From Bigelowiella natans CCMP2755 (taxonomy: Eukaryota; Cercozoa; Chlorarachniophyceae): a stretch of 34,861 nt of DNA. Positions 12,599 to 23,958 of this stretch are shown here, piece after piece. Both the position numbers and the translations under genes were made by a program. The notes under the pieces are model-generated. The model saw nothing but the letters and a program-made list of their open reading frames with translations. It did not search any database and was not told the origin of the DNA. The stretch is from assembly GCA_000320545.1 (NCBI GenBank), contig ADNK01000317.1, positions 1 to 34,861 of the forward strand, written 5' to 3'. Numbering within the stretch: the first letter of the stretch is position 1; every line of letters starts with the position of its first letter.

Positions 12599-13452
12599 GA
12601 CTTCATGTTGTTTTGCAACAACACCACACCGCACGACCGGCCTCAAAGAGCACGAAACTGAAGATGAAGAGCCACGGGTGACCCATACGCGCCTCTGAAC
12701 GAACGAACGCAAGAAACGCCTCATTTGCGCTGCTGGAAAACAACGTATCCGACACGTCACAGTGTCCGAATTCAACGTTTGTCTCGAGTGCATCAGCCGC
12801 CACTTGTGATATCGCACGCCAAGTGTCCGACACGTCGAATATCTATGCCAAAGAGGAGAGGGTAGGATCGGTCAGAAGGCCCCAAAAAGGGGGAAGGGGG
12901 GGGAGTGAGATCGGGGCAACCAACTGGCAGTAACAGTAGCTGCCCCGTTGTGGGCCGAAACGTATTGGTGTTGTTAAGGGGGAGCACGGTATGTCGATCA
13001 TGCACGAACCGAGATTAGGCATTATCGCAATGAATACTTACTAAATACCGAAATAAAAGGACCCTTCTCTCATTTATTTTTGGGATATTTTTTACCCGTG
13101 CTTTCACATTCCCTCGGCTGCCATACACGATTTCATGCCAAAATATCGCTCCAGCTACATCAGAGCCAGGCCCTCCCCCCACGCTAGCAATGCGGAAAGG
13201 GGCCGCCGAGCTGGAGAAATCGTCGTACAAGTTCCCGATTTGGAGTCCATTTCCACCGAACGAAAGCGCTTCAAAGGCGCGAAAGGCCTGGTAATTTGAG
13301 ATATGCCGGCTGCCTTTCAGTTTTGAGATATGCGAGCTACTCTTCATCATCACCATCATCGTCATCATGTAATCCTCCGAAAATGATTATATGACAGTTG
13401 TGTGATTGAGCATATACATCACGTGCAGGATCATCGTCAACAGCAGCAGCAG

Positions 13453-13483
<31 letters not shown>

Positions 13484-13602
13484 GTCCTCGTGGATGACCA
13501 ACACCACAATTCGACAACCCTCTTCGAGAACTTCAGTCTCGTGTAGCCCCAGAGTGCCTCAAGCTCCGCTAAGTCCTCCGCGCTCTGTTCGGCCCTTTTC
13601 AT
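12124..13602 (-). CDS. putative class I SAM-dependent methyltransferase
   Basis: Five exons on the minus strand keep phase throughout: 13505-13602, 13096-13309, 12689-12842, 12362-12416 and 12124-12325, giving 240 residues from ATG at 13602. The clearest motif is IASVGGGPGSDVAG (about residues 70-83), a glycine-rich SAM-binding loop of Rossmann methyltransferases. It is followed by FDVSDTWR, where an acidic residue would contact SAM, and GHCDVSDTL, like the later acidic strand. INVIIMEPAYIFEF looks like a late beta strand. Substrate is unknown and there is no targeting signal. The third intron holds a CA/GA microsatellite and exon 4 is only 55 bases. The 3' end faces SMG1, and the next minus-strand gene ends 85 bases upstream of the ATG. 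A non-enzymatic Rossmann protein is possible but less likely. Confidence 0.72.
12534..12595. repeat. (CA)n-(GA)n compound microsatellite
   Basis: A CA tract (12534-12557) joins directly to a GA tract (12558-12595) inside the third intron of the methyltransferase gene. The same order recurs at 29722-29786 and 33524-33606. Confidence 0.95.
13454..13482. repeat. CAG/CAT triplet tract in methyltransferase intron 1
   Basis: Short CAG triplets followed by about nine ATC triplets lie between exons 1 and 2 of the methyltransferase gene. No coding role was found. Confidence 0.85.
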
Positions 13603-13687
13603 CTTTTGTTGCGTGGGAGGAAAGCATGTATGATCAACGTGGTGGTGGGACCAGTTGAGGGAAACAAAAAGCCCGTTTCTGAGCCCC

Positions 13688-13791
13688 TTATTTGCTATAG
13701 AAGGATGGCAGCACTAGCTGCTTCGAAAACAGAGGTTTGCGGGCATCATCTAATATCACGTTTAGCCCGCGTTTATAGCCATCTTTCCTTC

Positions 13792-13837
<46 letters not shown>

Positions 13838-14701
13838 CCCTCCCCCCCCCCCTCCCTTCCCTCTCTCCCGCTTTTCTACATTCTCAACCTTGTCGAGAAG
13901 TCTCCGCCCCCTCATGATCATCGCGCCCTCGCTTCCAGCGTTCTCATTCTCTTCATCCTTGATTCCGTCTCCGCCCGGTAACATCGCAACAGCATCGAAG
14001 TCGAAGGAGGCGGTCATCCTCTTTATGCACAGCGACATTCGGTCTGAAAACAGCCTGGTCAAGAACTTGCGCCTGCTCCACGGAATGAGCAGCAAGCAGT
14101 AGCAACATCAAACAAGTTTAGTAACGGCAAAAAGAACAAGCCGACCTTGGCAAACGTTAGTCAAGGACGAAGTGTTAGTATTGTTGTTGGTGGTGGTCAT
14201 GCTAATGGTGATGTCATGGCGAGTTCTTGGCATTTGATAGTGTCAGCAGCAGGTTATCTGATTACTTCGAAAGATGAGCATAGGCGAAAGCGCGTGGATA
14301 GCAGTGGAGAAGGCGAGGGGTAGGGTGGTTGGGAAGGAGAATGCTCAATCTATCCAGTCTGGCTCCGAGCTCTTCATCAGCCCAGCTTAGAATTTCAGGG
14401 TTTTCCCGACATAAGAGCCTATATGATAGTCCACGCGATCCCATACGTGCTTCCCCTTCCCGGAGTCGGCTGAAAACGGTTTGATGCTCACATCGTGCTG
14501 CTGCTGCTGCTGCTGCTACTACACTACTATTACCACTAATGCTACTCAATAAGAATTATAACAATGACAACGACGATGATGACGATGATGACGAAGAAGA
14601 AGAAGAAGAAGAAGAAGAAGAAGAAGAAGAAGAAGAAAAGGAAGAAGAAGAAGAAAAGGAAGAAGAAGAAGAAGAAGAAGAAGAAGAAGAAGAAGAAAAG
14701 G

Positions 14702-14794
<93 letters not shown>

Positions 14795-15310
14795 AAAAGT
14801 GGGGGAAAAGCGTACGGCCGGTCGGCTGTAATAACTGATACCTTTGAATTTTATCTTCATCGACAAATTCTGGATACTTCTTGAGGAACTCTAAAGCTCT
14901 TCGCATCTGATTTAGGGCACGCAGATACGTTGTGAATATTTCTCTCTAAGTGTTTGTACATGAAGAGTGGATGCACGATCATTTCGGCTATCCTCTTCTT
15001 CAAGGTACAATAGTTGCGTGCCCTCACGTTCGCTCCGACCTTCTGCTCTCCGCATGCCATATAGAACATTGCAGAAAGCTACCTGGCGCGGTGTATCTAT
15101 CCCGACGACAGTCTTCCAGAGCTGCGCGTGGCTCCTACCACCAACCTTATTCTCGGGAGGAAGGCGAAGCGGGGAGGAGGTCGGGACAGCTGGGAGGAGG
15201 AGGAGGAGGAAACAGATGGACGAAGAAACGATGGAAAAAAGTAGTAGGGGGAAGATGATGAGGAGAGGGAGCAGAAGAGTGGAGAAGGGAGGAGCCCGTG
15301 GGGCGAGCAT
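13688..15310 (-). CDS. unrecognised helical protein with hydrophobic N-terminus
   Basis: I do not recognise this gene. A four-exon model keeps phase: 15083-15310, 14842-14945, 14266-14469 and 13688-14072, about 306 residues from ATG at 15310. The first ~40 residues (MLAPRAPPFSTLLLPLLIIF and on) are very hydrophobic and could be a signal or targeting peptide, but they come from a pyrimidine-rich stretch that could instead be intronic. The core is helical: RALEFLKKYPEFVDEDKIQ, then YRLLCRENPEILSWADEEL and LLHCYPRAFAYAHL. The repeated Leu..Pro.Ile/Phe-Leu spacing resembles mTERF repeats, a suggestion only. A Glu/Arg dinucleotide-repeat segment near the C-terminus (13798-13834, CT on the plus strand) may be an unspliced intron. 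The first exon and last ~60 codons are the least certain. Confidence 0.45.
13798..13834. repeat. (CT)n microsatellite with adjacent C runs
   Basis: About 18 CT dinucleotides followed by C-rich sequence to 13870. On the minus strand it reads GA and, if unspliced, would encode an Arg/Glu repeat near the C-terminus of the gene ending at 13688. A weak donor (GTTGAG) just upstream allows it to be intronic. Confidence 0.9.
14575..14795. repeat. compound triplet repeat (GAT)n(GAA)n(TTA)n(GTA)n
   Basis: Roughly 220 bases of almost pure triplets: GAT/GAC at 14575-14594, GAA with a few AAG breaks at 14595-14703, TTA at about 14704-14744, then GTA to 14793. It lies within the intron 14470-14841 of the minus-strand gene 13688-15310, so the transcript carries UUC-type repeats. 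The long poly-Glu/Lys/Leu/Val open frames it creates are artefacts. Confidence 0.97.
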
Positions 15311-16258
15311 CCGGCGTCAACGCATGAGTACTCGTGCTCAGGCGAGGGTAGGGTACGCTCGTAGAGCACGTATGGAGAGTTCCAGTAGGCCATTGTTTGC
15401 AGCAGGGACGACAGGGAAAAGGATAAAAATGGCCTGTGTTTATCGCATGCGACTTAGGAATTCTCCCCCCTAAATAAATAACTTTTATTAACTTGCTTAT
15501 TGAATTACCGGTATCTAAATCGATTCGGAGATCGGTTGGACATCGGAAGGAGAAGGAAAAGAGCGAGACGAAACGTGAAGGAGGAGGAGGAGGAGACGTA
15601 CGAGGAAGGACTGCGGTGCCCGGTTAGCATGGGCAAGCAGCTTCTACTGGGTACCTAGCGTGGAACTAAGGGGGGGGCACAACCAAGAGTGCTTCAAGAT
15701 AGTGAATACATTCCCAGATATGCCGCATTGCAAGCACATTCAAGCTGTGGGTCATGTTTTTGCTTCTTCAACTTCGTGATGACCGCTGTCCAGGAGGCAT
15801 GCGCATGCCTATCGCCATTCGCATCGATCGTGCTCATGTTCACCCAGATATGTGCGGAATGAGCGCACAAGAACTCTGCGCGCAGCACCTAATGATGCAT
15901 GATGTGCCAAAACTGAGCACCATGCTGATGCGAAAAAGCAATCAGGAACTGCTATGTTGAAGTGCAGCATGTGATGTCAGTGAGTGCATATAAATTTGAT
16001 CTTTATTACGATGCGTTTTGTATCGACAATTATTTTTTCCCATTCATTTGCATGGCTATAGGTGTTCACACGACGTATGACATACGCACTGTGTGTATTC
16101 ACATGACTAGATGAGCTCTTAGAACAGGCGCAGAAAAAATATTGTTTACGAATGATGAGTTTCACTCGGCAAACCCAACGTGAAATTGCCACGCATGACG
16201 TTTAAATCTTTGTGAAACAAAGCGTGCCAACAGCTAATGTCGTTCAGATTTCCATTAT
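15311..16258. other. intergenic spacer between two minus-strand genes
   Basis: Upstream flank of the gene starting at 15310 and 3' flank of the RasGEF gene. Minus-strand AATAAA overlaps the GEF stop region near 16256-16261. A short plus-strand open frame at 15754-15960 has no recognisable features. Confidence 0.5.
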
Positions 16259-17423
16259 TTATTTAAGCAATTTCCACCTGTCTTCAAACACTGATTCTAT
16301 TATTTCCCCCCACACAATTTCTGATTCCGCACATGTGGTAGAAGGGGAAATTGGGAGAGCTAGTGCCTTGGGGCCAACACCGTGATCATGTGAGCGCCCA
16401 TCTGCAGCCTTTTTCGCTGTCTCAGCTGCCTTTCGCATGTAAAGCATCGTCTTTTCCTGAGAGTACATCACAACAAAATTTCAGTTTGGCAGTGGCGTCA
16501 GGTTTCGACCCGACACCCAAAGATTGACCTTGTGAAGCTGGGTAGATTCTAAACAATCCTCAATGGGCTGGTTCAGAGACAAATATCAGAATCTTAAGAA
16601 GAACGACGACGACGACGACGACTTTGACGCCACTACCCTAAAGAAAGCCACTGCGTACGGAATACACGCGTCGGATTCGCATTCCTTCGCCATCGTTTTG
16701 CGGATGTTCTCATGGTTGAGGTCGTAGCTGGTGAGCGCCTGTGAGTCGAGACAAAGGGTGACACACAACCGGAGCAGTATTATGAGAAAGGTGCGGAGTA
16801 AAAATGGACAGGAATAAGAATATCATTATCTTCCAGTAATTTCTTCGCTCAATATCTCTTTGTAATAAGATATTTGCTTCTCCCTCTCTCACCCCTGCCC
16901 TCTGCTTCCCCCCACTCCCCGAAACCTCAAGCTCCTCGAAGTGGGGTAGATCTGCGAGATCGTCCTGAAGCACCGATCTTGGTGGACCGTTCAGGCCGGT
17001 GAGAATCAGGAACACGCTGAAAAAGTTGCGCTGGCAAGCCAACGAAATGTGCACGTAAGAATGACTCTTGATTTTGCATTTTCCGAAAGCCCCTTTCCAG
17101 CAATCTCATCGCCCCTTACGACGGAGCCAACAAACGCTTCTAAGAGCTCTCGCGCGTTTTTCTCTATGCCACGCTTGACTACATTCCCCCGCATGATGTC
17201 TACCTTCTGCCTGCACTTTAAGGCGATCTTCAGCCACCTTTTTGCTGCGTTGAGCGCATGGTCGCCTCCCTTCACCGCCTATGATTAGGTAAGCAGAGAA
17301 GCCTCTAAACTATGGTTTGTCTCTCTAAGCATGGCAGGACGTGTGATAAAGGATGTCTTGATGTTTCTCAATGAGCTCTGCTCATATTTTTCTCAAAATC
17401 AACCTCATATTATTATCACTATG

Positions 17424-17456
<33 letters not shown>

Positions 17457-20079
17457 GTTCTTTTCACTAAGTATTTACGGTCGACAAATTCTCCTTTTTC
17501 AATAGGCAATGTTTATATTCAGAAGGTCTTTTGTTGTTGCTGTTGTTGCTCGTTGTGGCCGTGAGAGCTGTTACCAAGACAGACGTCGCAACCCAGGTGG
17601 ATAGCAAGTTGCAATGCTTCACGTACGAGGACCGCCCCTCCCTGGTTAAGAAGAAGACAGCATAGGGCTGAGAGAGGGCGGAGCTCTTGGTGGGAGAAGG
17701 AAAAGAAAATGACAACATTGGGTGGTGATTTGCTACCATCTAGACACGCGCTCATTCTACACTGTCGAAGATGTATATATTGCTAGCACTAGCATTGATT
17801 GCTCCCACAGATTTTGTTTGCACCATCTGCCAACGTACATGGATGCCAGATCTCTCGCACTGAAGCTTGAGTGCTGGAATGAGGCCATCGATGTCAAAAT
17901 GTTCGCCCACGTCTATGTAAAAAAGAAGAAGAAGCATAAAATGTCTCAGAGAATTCGGCTAGAATCTTGATTTCAAACTCTTATTCGAGTTCACAGCAAG
18001 AAAGACGAAACACACCATCCTTGAGAGACGAAAATGTTGCATATTTGTCTCTCTCCTGGAAGAACACGGGTGTCCTCTGTCACGGGGTGCATTTGGTTGT
18101 TTCATTAGGCAAACCACACGTCCTTCATCAGCACCGTGTCGTCATATCGAGCGAAGAGAGACTGAGCGAGCTCCCTTCTTTTCTGCTCGTTGCTAAGCGT
18201 GCTCCTGATGACGCGGAAAAGAGATCAATAAGATATCTTCCCTACGTTAATGTGTTTATATTCGTCATTTCCGTTTTTCCTACTCTCTTACTTGTTCCTT
18301 CTATTTGTTCTCTGGCCTACTCTGCAATGATCATTTGTTTCTGTAGCGCACGACGTACTGAAAGACTTACGGATCAGGAGCATCTAGGCGACATCTTGCT
18401 TTCAGATTGCGTTCTGCTTCGCTGAAGGCTTTACTGTGGATTCTCAATATCTCAGCTTCCTCCTCTGAAAGACAGCATTACATTGTAAACTATTTCCTTC
18501 CTGCCCATCCCAGTGCTAACCCTCCTTCTCGTCCTTCTATTTACTCTCTCCCCTTCTCTCCTTTTCCCTCGCCCCCCCCTCCCCCCTCTCTCTCATACAC
18601 ACAATGCATCCTTACTCGAGTACAATTGAGCGAAATGGTCATCGACGGAATGCTGAGCTATTTGCAACGAATTTGCAGTCAGGTCCGTAGGATAGCTCTA
18701 CGATAAGCAAAGAGATAATGTTGTCGATGATCATGATGGTGGTGGGGGGAGAGGTATATTTAAGAAGTAGAGAAATGTGTAGGGGCGTTCGCAAAACGCT
18801 GTTGTTAACTCCTTCTTCGATATCATACCACCCATCCCTGTCATCTTTCAACTACCTTGACCCAAAACTTCAGCACGCGCATAAAATTCTTGATTCTGCC
18901 GTCCGAAAATCCTCTAACAGTGTTGGGGAAAAGACGAAAAGGAAGAAGGGCATATACAGAAAGAATATGTGAAGAATGCTTTCCGCAGGATCACAGGAAC
19001 CGTACTATACAAATACATTTTCAGACATCAATTAAGTAGATAACGCACGCTACTTAGAACTCCTCACTCGCCTTACTTTGAAATCAAGCTCTGGAGCATC
19101 TTCGACGCTGCTATAGAGAACATGGGGAGAGAAAAGAGAATCTGGTCTATTTTATCCATCGCTGTGACCTCCACCTGTGCTTTCGAGAAGTATTCAGAGA
19201 AATAAGCCGGAAGATCCTCCCTGGGGCCAACGAGTTGTTCAGCAAGCTGCCCGAGACACGCCTCCTTCGTAGCTTTACCGGCCTTCAGTTGGATATGAGG
19301 AAGCTCGAAATGCCGATTCAATTCCAGCCTGGATATGCGCGATAGATGTGCATCTCGACTCCCACTTTTCCCTGTGATGGCCTCGACGGAAGTTGCTCGG
19401 TGCGGCGGTTTCTTCGCTGATGACGTTGACGGCCAAGGCGTAAAATGGATCAAAACACCCTTTTTCCCAGCAACGAAACTTACATAGGCACTTGATGTCT
19501 TTTTCCAAAAGTAAAACTTAAGCTTCAGCTTCGAAGTAGACGCCAGGATAATTTTATCGTGGTCGTGGGGGTCTTTCTTGCAGTACGGGCTTGATGGCAG
19601 ATCCAAGGATGTGAGCGCAGAACAAATCCACGACAGCTCCAAAATAGCCCACCTGGAGATCGTACAAATTTATACGTTACCTAAATAAAGAACCCAAGAG
19701 AGAAAATTCCAACTTTTAGGGTTGGTGCTTACCACTGCGACGGCCATGACGGTGCCGTGGTCGCCGACCATATGTCGTTTGTTTGGATGCCCTCATCCCC
19801 CTCTCGGACATTTCCATCGATCATAATCACGGAGCCATCAGCGTGGCGCTCTGGAAGTAATAGCTTCTTTCCCAGCTGTCCAGTAACCTCAACAAGCTCC
19901 AAGGAGAGACTTGTGAATCCAAGTTGATCAGAGGTCTGCGTGACTGTCGTACTGTTTAATACGAGCAGCTTTCCTTGCCTCCCCTGCCGCACGATCTTCT
20001 GCATGCTGGGTGGAATTCCGCCAAGGATCAAGAGAACCAAGTAGGATGTACAACAGACTTGAATGTTTGTCATTTTCAT
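16259..20079 (-). CDS. Ras-type guanine nucleotide exchange factor (REM + CDC25-like)
   Basis: RasGEFs load GTP onto Ras-family GTPases. Thirteen phase-consistent exons (19733-20079, 19077-19652, 18856-18913, 18616-18697, 18371-18464, 18120-18204, 18016-18055, 17839-17912, 17575-17641, 17120-17265, 16926-17030, 16637-16738, 16259-16456) give 657 residues. Residues ~236-360 fit a REM/RasGEF_N domain: HIQLKAGKATKEACL, then KMLQSLISKGF and RIKNFMRVLKFWVKSYPTDL. Residues ~400-600 fit CDC25, best near the end: NFFSVFLILTGLNGPP, HFEELEALTSYDLNHENIR and SDACIPYAVAFFREKT match the domain's NFNS..(I)..GLN, FEELE and CIP(F/Y) signatures. The C-terminus is shorter than usual and ends WKLLK. The N-terminus has a hydrophobic run (YLVLLILGG) that could be a membrane anchor or signal. 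The exon 10 acceptor (17266) is weak; an alternative exon around 17350 is possible. Confidence 0.72.
17419..17457. repeat. (ATT)n microsatellite in RasGEF intron
   Basis: About thirteen ATT triplets within the 17266-17574 intron of the RasGEF gene. Confidence 0.92.
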
Positions 20080-20720
20080 TAATCGCCTCCGTCGGTTGGC
20101 GCAGATGCAGTTGCACAACCGGGTCAGGGGTCGCAGATTCAAACCGAAATTCAAACGTCGGAATAACTACCGGTCAAAGAAAGAACAATCATCCTTTGCG
20201 ACGTGGAGGTCCTTATGTCGTAGTGACACGAACATAGGTAAGTTAGAATTCCTGCTAATTGCATGTGATATTCACCGTAATCAGCCAGTTTCTGATGTCG
20301 CATTGTGCAAAGGGATCTGAAGAAGGAAAACCGATCGATTTTCGTCTCTGCGTCATTGGAGCATTGCTAATATGAACTGGCTCTCTCTTGAGGTTTCTTC
20401 AATTTTGTCACATTTGGGAATGTCGTCCAGGACAAATTACTAGATGATTTTGTAATTCCTTAACGAGGAATCTTGGGTTTTAGTGCTGAATTTCACATAG
20501 AATGGCTGACGAACCTGCTGTCAGTTTCATCTAAATAAAAACGCATTTTTTTGGGTTGGGTTGGAACTCCTTGTGGTGCAGTGTTGACAACTTTGTTTTT
20601 CAATATTCGTGGATGAGAGATCCAACAGGGCTATCCAGATTGTTTTCAGCATGATTGTCTTCGCGTGGAGGGTGGGGTGTTGTAATTCTCGGTACACTGA
20701 TTAAGCATGAAACGAAATAA
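20080..20720. promoter_or_regulatory. divergent promoter region between RasGEF and MORN genes
   Basis: The two start codons (20079 minus, 20721 plus) are 641 bases apart and point away from each other, so both promoters must lie here. No convincing TATA box or repeated operator-like element was seen. Short T- and A-rich runs occur around 20535-20560. The role is inferred from position only. Confidence 0.5.
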
Positions 20721-21054
20721 ATGCAGCCGTACGAGATAAAGTGGGATGGCGCTGAGGCTGGAGAGCCCTCTGTTGATCCTTCAAAGGAGGGAAAGGCAGC
20801 TGCATCTTATCCTAACGGGGACAAATACGAAGGTAATTTAGTTTTCTTTGTGTGGGTATCAAGCGTAGTAATTTAACATTAATGCTTAACACCGTTTAAA
20901 GGCACATACGCAAACGGCAAGCGTGACGGCAAAGGGGCTTACACATGGAAAGCTCCAGCTCTCGCTGAAGGGGGTACGCGTATGAGAGTTGCGAAGACCG
21001 AAACGAACTTATGCCCAGTAGATCTCTCGCGTCTCACCAAATAGACATACATGC

Positions 21055-21094
<40 letters not shown>

Positions 21095-22000
21095 TTATAT
21101 GTAAATACTCCTGAATGAATACATATGTGTATACATATACGTGTAACACATTCCTGTGCAGAGGAGGAACAGAAGCCCGGAACGGTCTATGAGGGTGACT
21201 TCAAATCTGGAATGAAACACGGAAAGGGTGTCCTGAAGTGCGAGGATGGGAGCGAGTACGTACAAGCGACAGATATTGATCCTAAATAATGATCAAAACC
21301 ACTTTTTTAACAAACACAGAAGTATCTGCCCTTTGTCTAATTTGAATCACGCCAAAACTCGATCATATGTTCGACAATTCTGCCCACATTTTATTGCGAG
21401 AAATATTTGTGTTTATCTGATCGTAGTGAATATATGTGTTTCCAATTGATTCTCAATGTTTCTGGTTTTCTTTTTATCCTTAAAATTTTGTAGGTACAGA
21501 GGTGATTTCAAGGATGGAGTGAAAAGTGGCCAGGGTGTGTACTATTACGCAAACGGCGACAGTTACCTCGGAGAGTGGGCAAATGTAAAATATCCACAAC
21601 CATCACTTCAAAATGACTGATCATGTTAGCAAAGCAAGGATGAGGATGATGTCGCAAATATTCGTTTCGGATTTTTTGTCTTCTTGAGCCTGATGTTGTC
21701 TAAAAAAACCATCATTTTAATCTAAGCAGCCTGCTCGTTCTTTTTAAAAAACTTATCGTCCCCCCCCCCTAATTTTCCGATATCTGGGGAAATCAGGATG
21801 TTCGTCACGGTAAAGGAACCTATTCTTTCGCAAAATGCAAATCGATCTATTCTGGAAATTGGGAAAACGGTTCGCTGAAGAAGGGATTCTGGAAGTTAGC
21901 GGATGGCACAACTCAAGGTGACAGCTCAGCCTCCCCTTCCATTTACGTATACAAAAGGCCCAACATTTTTACACATGTACTGCACAGTAATTCCTCATGA
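20721..22000 (+). CDS. MORN-repeat protein (five repeats, RSPH1-like)
   Basis: MORN repeats form beta-hairpin rods used in ciliary radial spokes, junctions and lipid-kinase regulation. Exons 20721-20832, 20902-20973, 21162-21255, 21494-21584 and 21797-22000 keep phase and give 190 residues. Five repeats follow one another: YPNGDKYEGTYANGKRDGKG, VYEGDFKSGMKHGKGVL, YRGDFKDGVKSGQGVYYYAN, YLGEWANDVRHGKGTYSF and IYSGNWENGSLKKGFWKLAD. The Tyr-x-Gly-x-(Phe/Trp)...(Gly)-x-Gly spacing is clear. The short N-terminus (MQPYEIKWDGAEAGEP) has no domain. The last exon is read through to TGA at 21998-22000. A donor-like GT at 21918 leaves open further exons. The simple architecture fits radial-spoke or axonemal MORN proteins, but the family is large. 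Confidence 0.85.
21057..21092. repeat. (TA)n microsatellite in MORN-gene intron 2
   Basis: About 17 TA dinucleotides between exons 2 and 3 of the MORN gene, about 70 bases upstream of the exon 3 acceptor at 21160-21161. Confidence 0.93.
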
Positions 22001-23619
22001 TGATGATTCAATCAAATCGGGATAGCAATGGAATTTGAGTTTGGATGTGTTTTCAGTAATGAAAAACTGAGGCCGGCTCGTAATTCTTCGACTCCAATCG
22101 TTGTTTCGTGGTATTTATTGCCCGGTCTAGTTAGGGATCGGAAAATAAAAAACGTGGCGTAAGTAGATCGTCTCAAGCCCTCACCTTATAGGCATAAGAC
22201 AGTGAGCTTATCTTTGTGTTGTAAGTATTGCAACTACTGTACGTCGGAGTATATCAGTGCCAATTGCTGAATATCTCGATCGAATGCATGTTTTCAAAAA
22301 CATTAGGCTACATGTGATTATGGAACAACAATTGCAAAATTTGTTGCGCTATGTATCATGTGACGTGTGCAAACGTAAACGCTCAATACTTCTAGACGAC
22401 TATGGATAGTTGCAAAAATGTGCTACATGCTAGCATGCGCCTCGGTACAGACGCCCTCGAATAGGTGGAAGATGCGCCAGGCTATATGATAGACACCATT
22501 ATGGCTTGGCTAGTCTATACAGTGAACAGGGACTGCTATACTGCTAGTAGTTAGTCGCATGCGTACGTACATACAACTTTGGGGCACTCTCGCACTACAG
22601 AGAGCATAATATAATATGTATCTGCACAGCCATACAAAGCGCCGCTATAGACCTGCCATGTGCGCTTTGCGAATTCGATTGATGTGATGACAACGGTCTA
22701 CATGTAAGCTAGAAGCATCGTGAAGCGCTCATAGTCGCAAGCATGAATGGGCTTGGGGCCACATTTCCGGTGTAGTTAGCTATGACTAAGTTTTCAACTT
22801 TTATTCTGCAAATCATCATTTTCCTTTATGTAATAGTCCTATCAAATGCGATGCTGTGTAACTCATTAGCATGTTTTCTCGGTGCAAGTTTTTTTATTTT
22901 TGTGTAGGGCTAAGATTCATTAACTATATAAATAAATAAATATATATATATATATATATATGTAAGGCTTTAGTATGTTCTCACAGAACACTTAACCAAT
23001 CAGATGGTCACGACTTAAACTGTCGACGAGTCAATGTTGCAGAGAAGTACCCACACTCATTTACCCTAATATGGTGTTATCTTCTCCAAACTTACCTCAG
23101 GCCGGAGGGACCACCATCTCATCATCCGAATCGTTAAATAACACCGCCTCAATTTTGTCGGTTAATTTTCTTTCATTTATTCCCCACATCCTCTTGACAA
23201 GCTCGCCCTAATACCGCAACAACAAACCGGACGTCAGCCCATTTCTGCAGGTGCGTTTAAATGTGTGGGGATAGATTGGAGGGTGCTATTCATCACAGGT
23301 CATTACGATACGGCTGCTTGCCGTAGGAATTTACGGCAGTTTCATTCATATTGTCACATCGAATTGATGTGGCTCCTACAAACTATTGTTCCCTCTCCTA
23401 CGACGATGATGACAAGGAGGACGGCGACGACTACTACTATTACTACAGCTACTACCTCTTTAAACAATAAGAAGGACGGAGTTGCTGTGACCCGGTACTT
23501 GCGAAACAACTTGGGATTATATCCAAATAAAACATGAAAAATCGTTAGGGAAGAGGAGGCCAGATCGTAGCGTTCAAAATGCTGGATTCAATTCTAGCAT
23601 GTAATACAAATGTACACCC

Positions 23620-23680
<61 letters not shown>

Positions 23681-23927
23681 ATAACTTATTCATTTTATGT
23701 AATTCATATGTGTGTGCAAGTGTGTGAGTGCGCGCACGTGTGATTAGGTTACATGAGTAGTATAATACATAAAGAGAGAAATTACGTTTTTTGTGGATTC
23801 GTTAGTTTCTCCATATAGCTTCAAAAATTGGACTGATTTGGGGCCATATGTCTGCGCAAGGCGGACGAACTTTTTCTCGAAGTATCTGGTTGTTCATGCG
23901 TGAGCATTAGAATAGTACACAAACATA

Positions 23928-23958
<31 letters not shown>

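Noticed and set aside
14539-14906. Open frames on both strands coding long poly-Glu, poly-Lys, poly-Leu, poly-Val and poly-Thr runs
   Set aside because: They are translations of the compound triplet repeat, lie inside an intron and have no unique sequence.
14967-15473. 168-codon plus-strand frame (MDARSFRLSSSSRY...)
   Set aside because: It is antisense to exons of the minus-strand gene, is Arg/Ser-rich low complexity, and has no splice or family support.
15754-15960. 68-codon plus-strand frame
   Set aside because: It is isolated and methionine/histidine-rich, without splice partners, a domain or plausible flanking signals.
17049-17288. 80-codon plus-strand frame
   Set aside because: It is the complement of the RasGE F exon 17120-17265 and its flanks; the minus-strand reading fits a phased exon chain.
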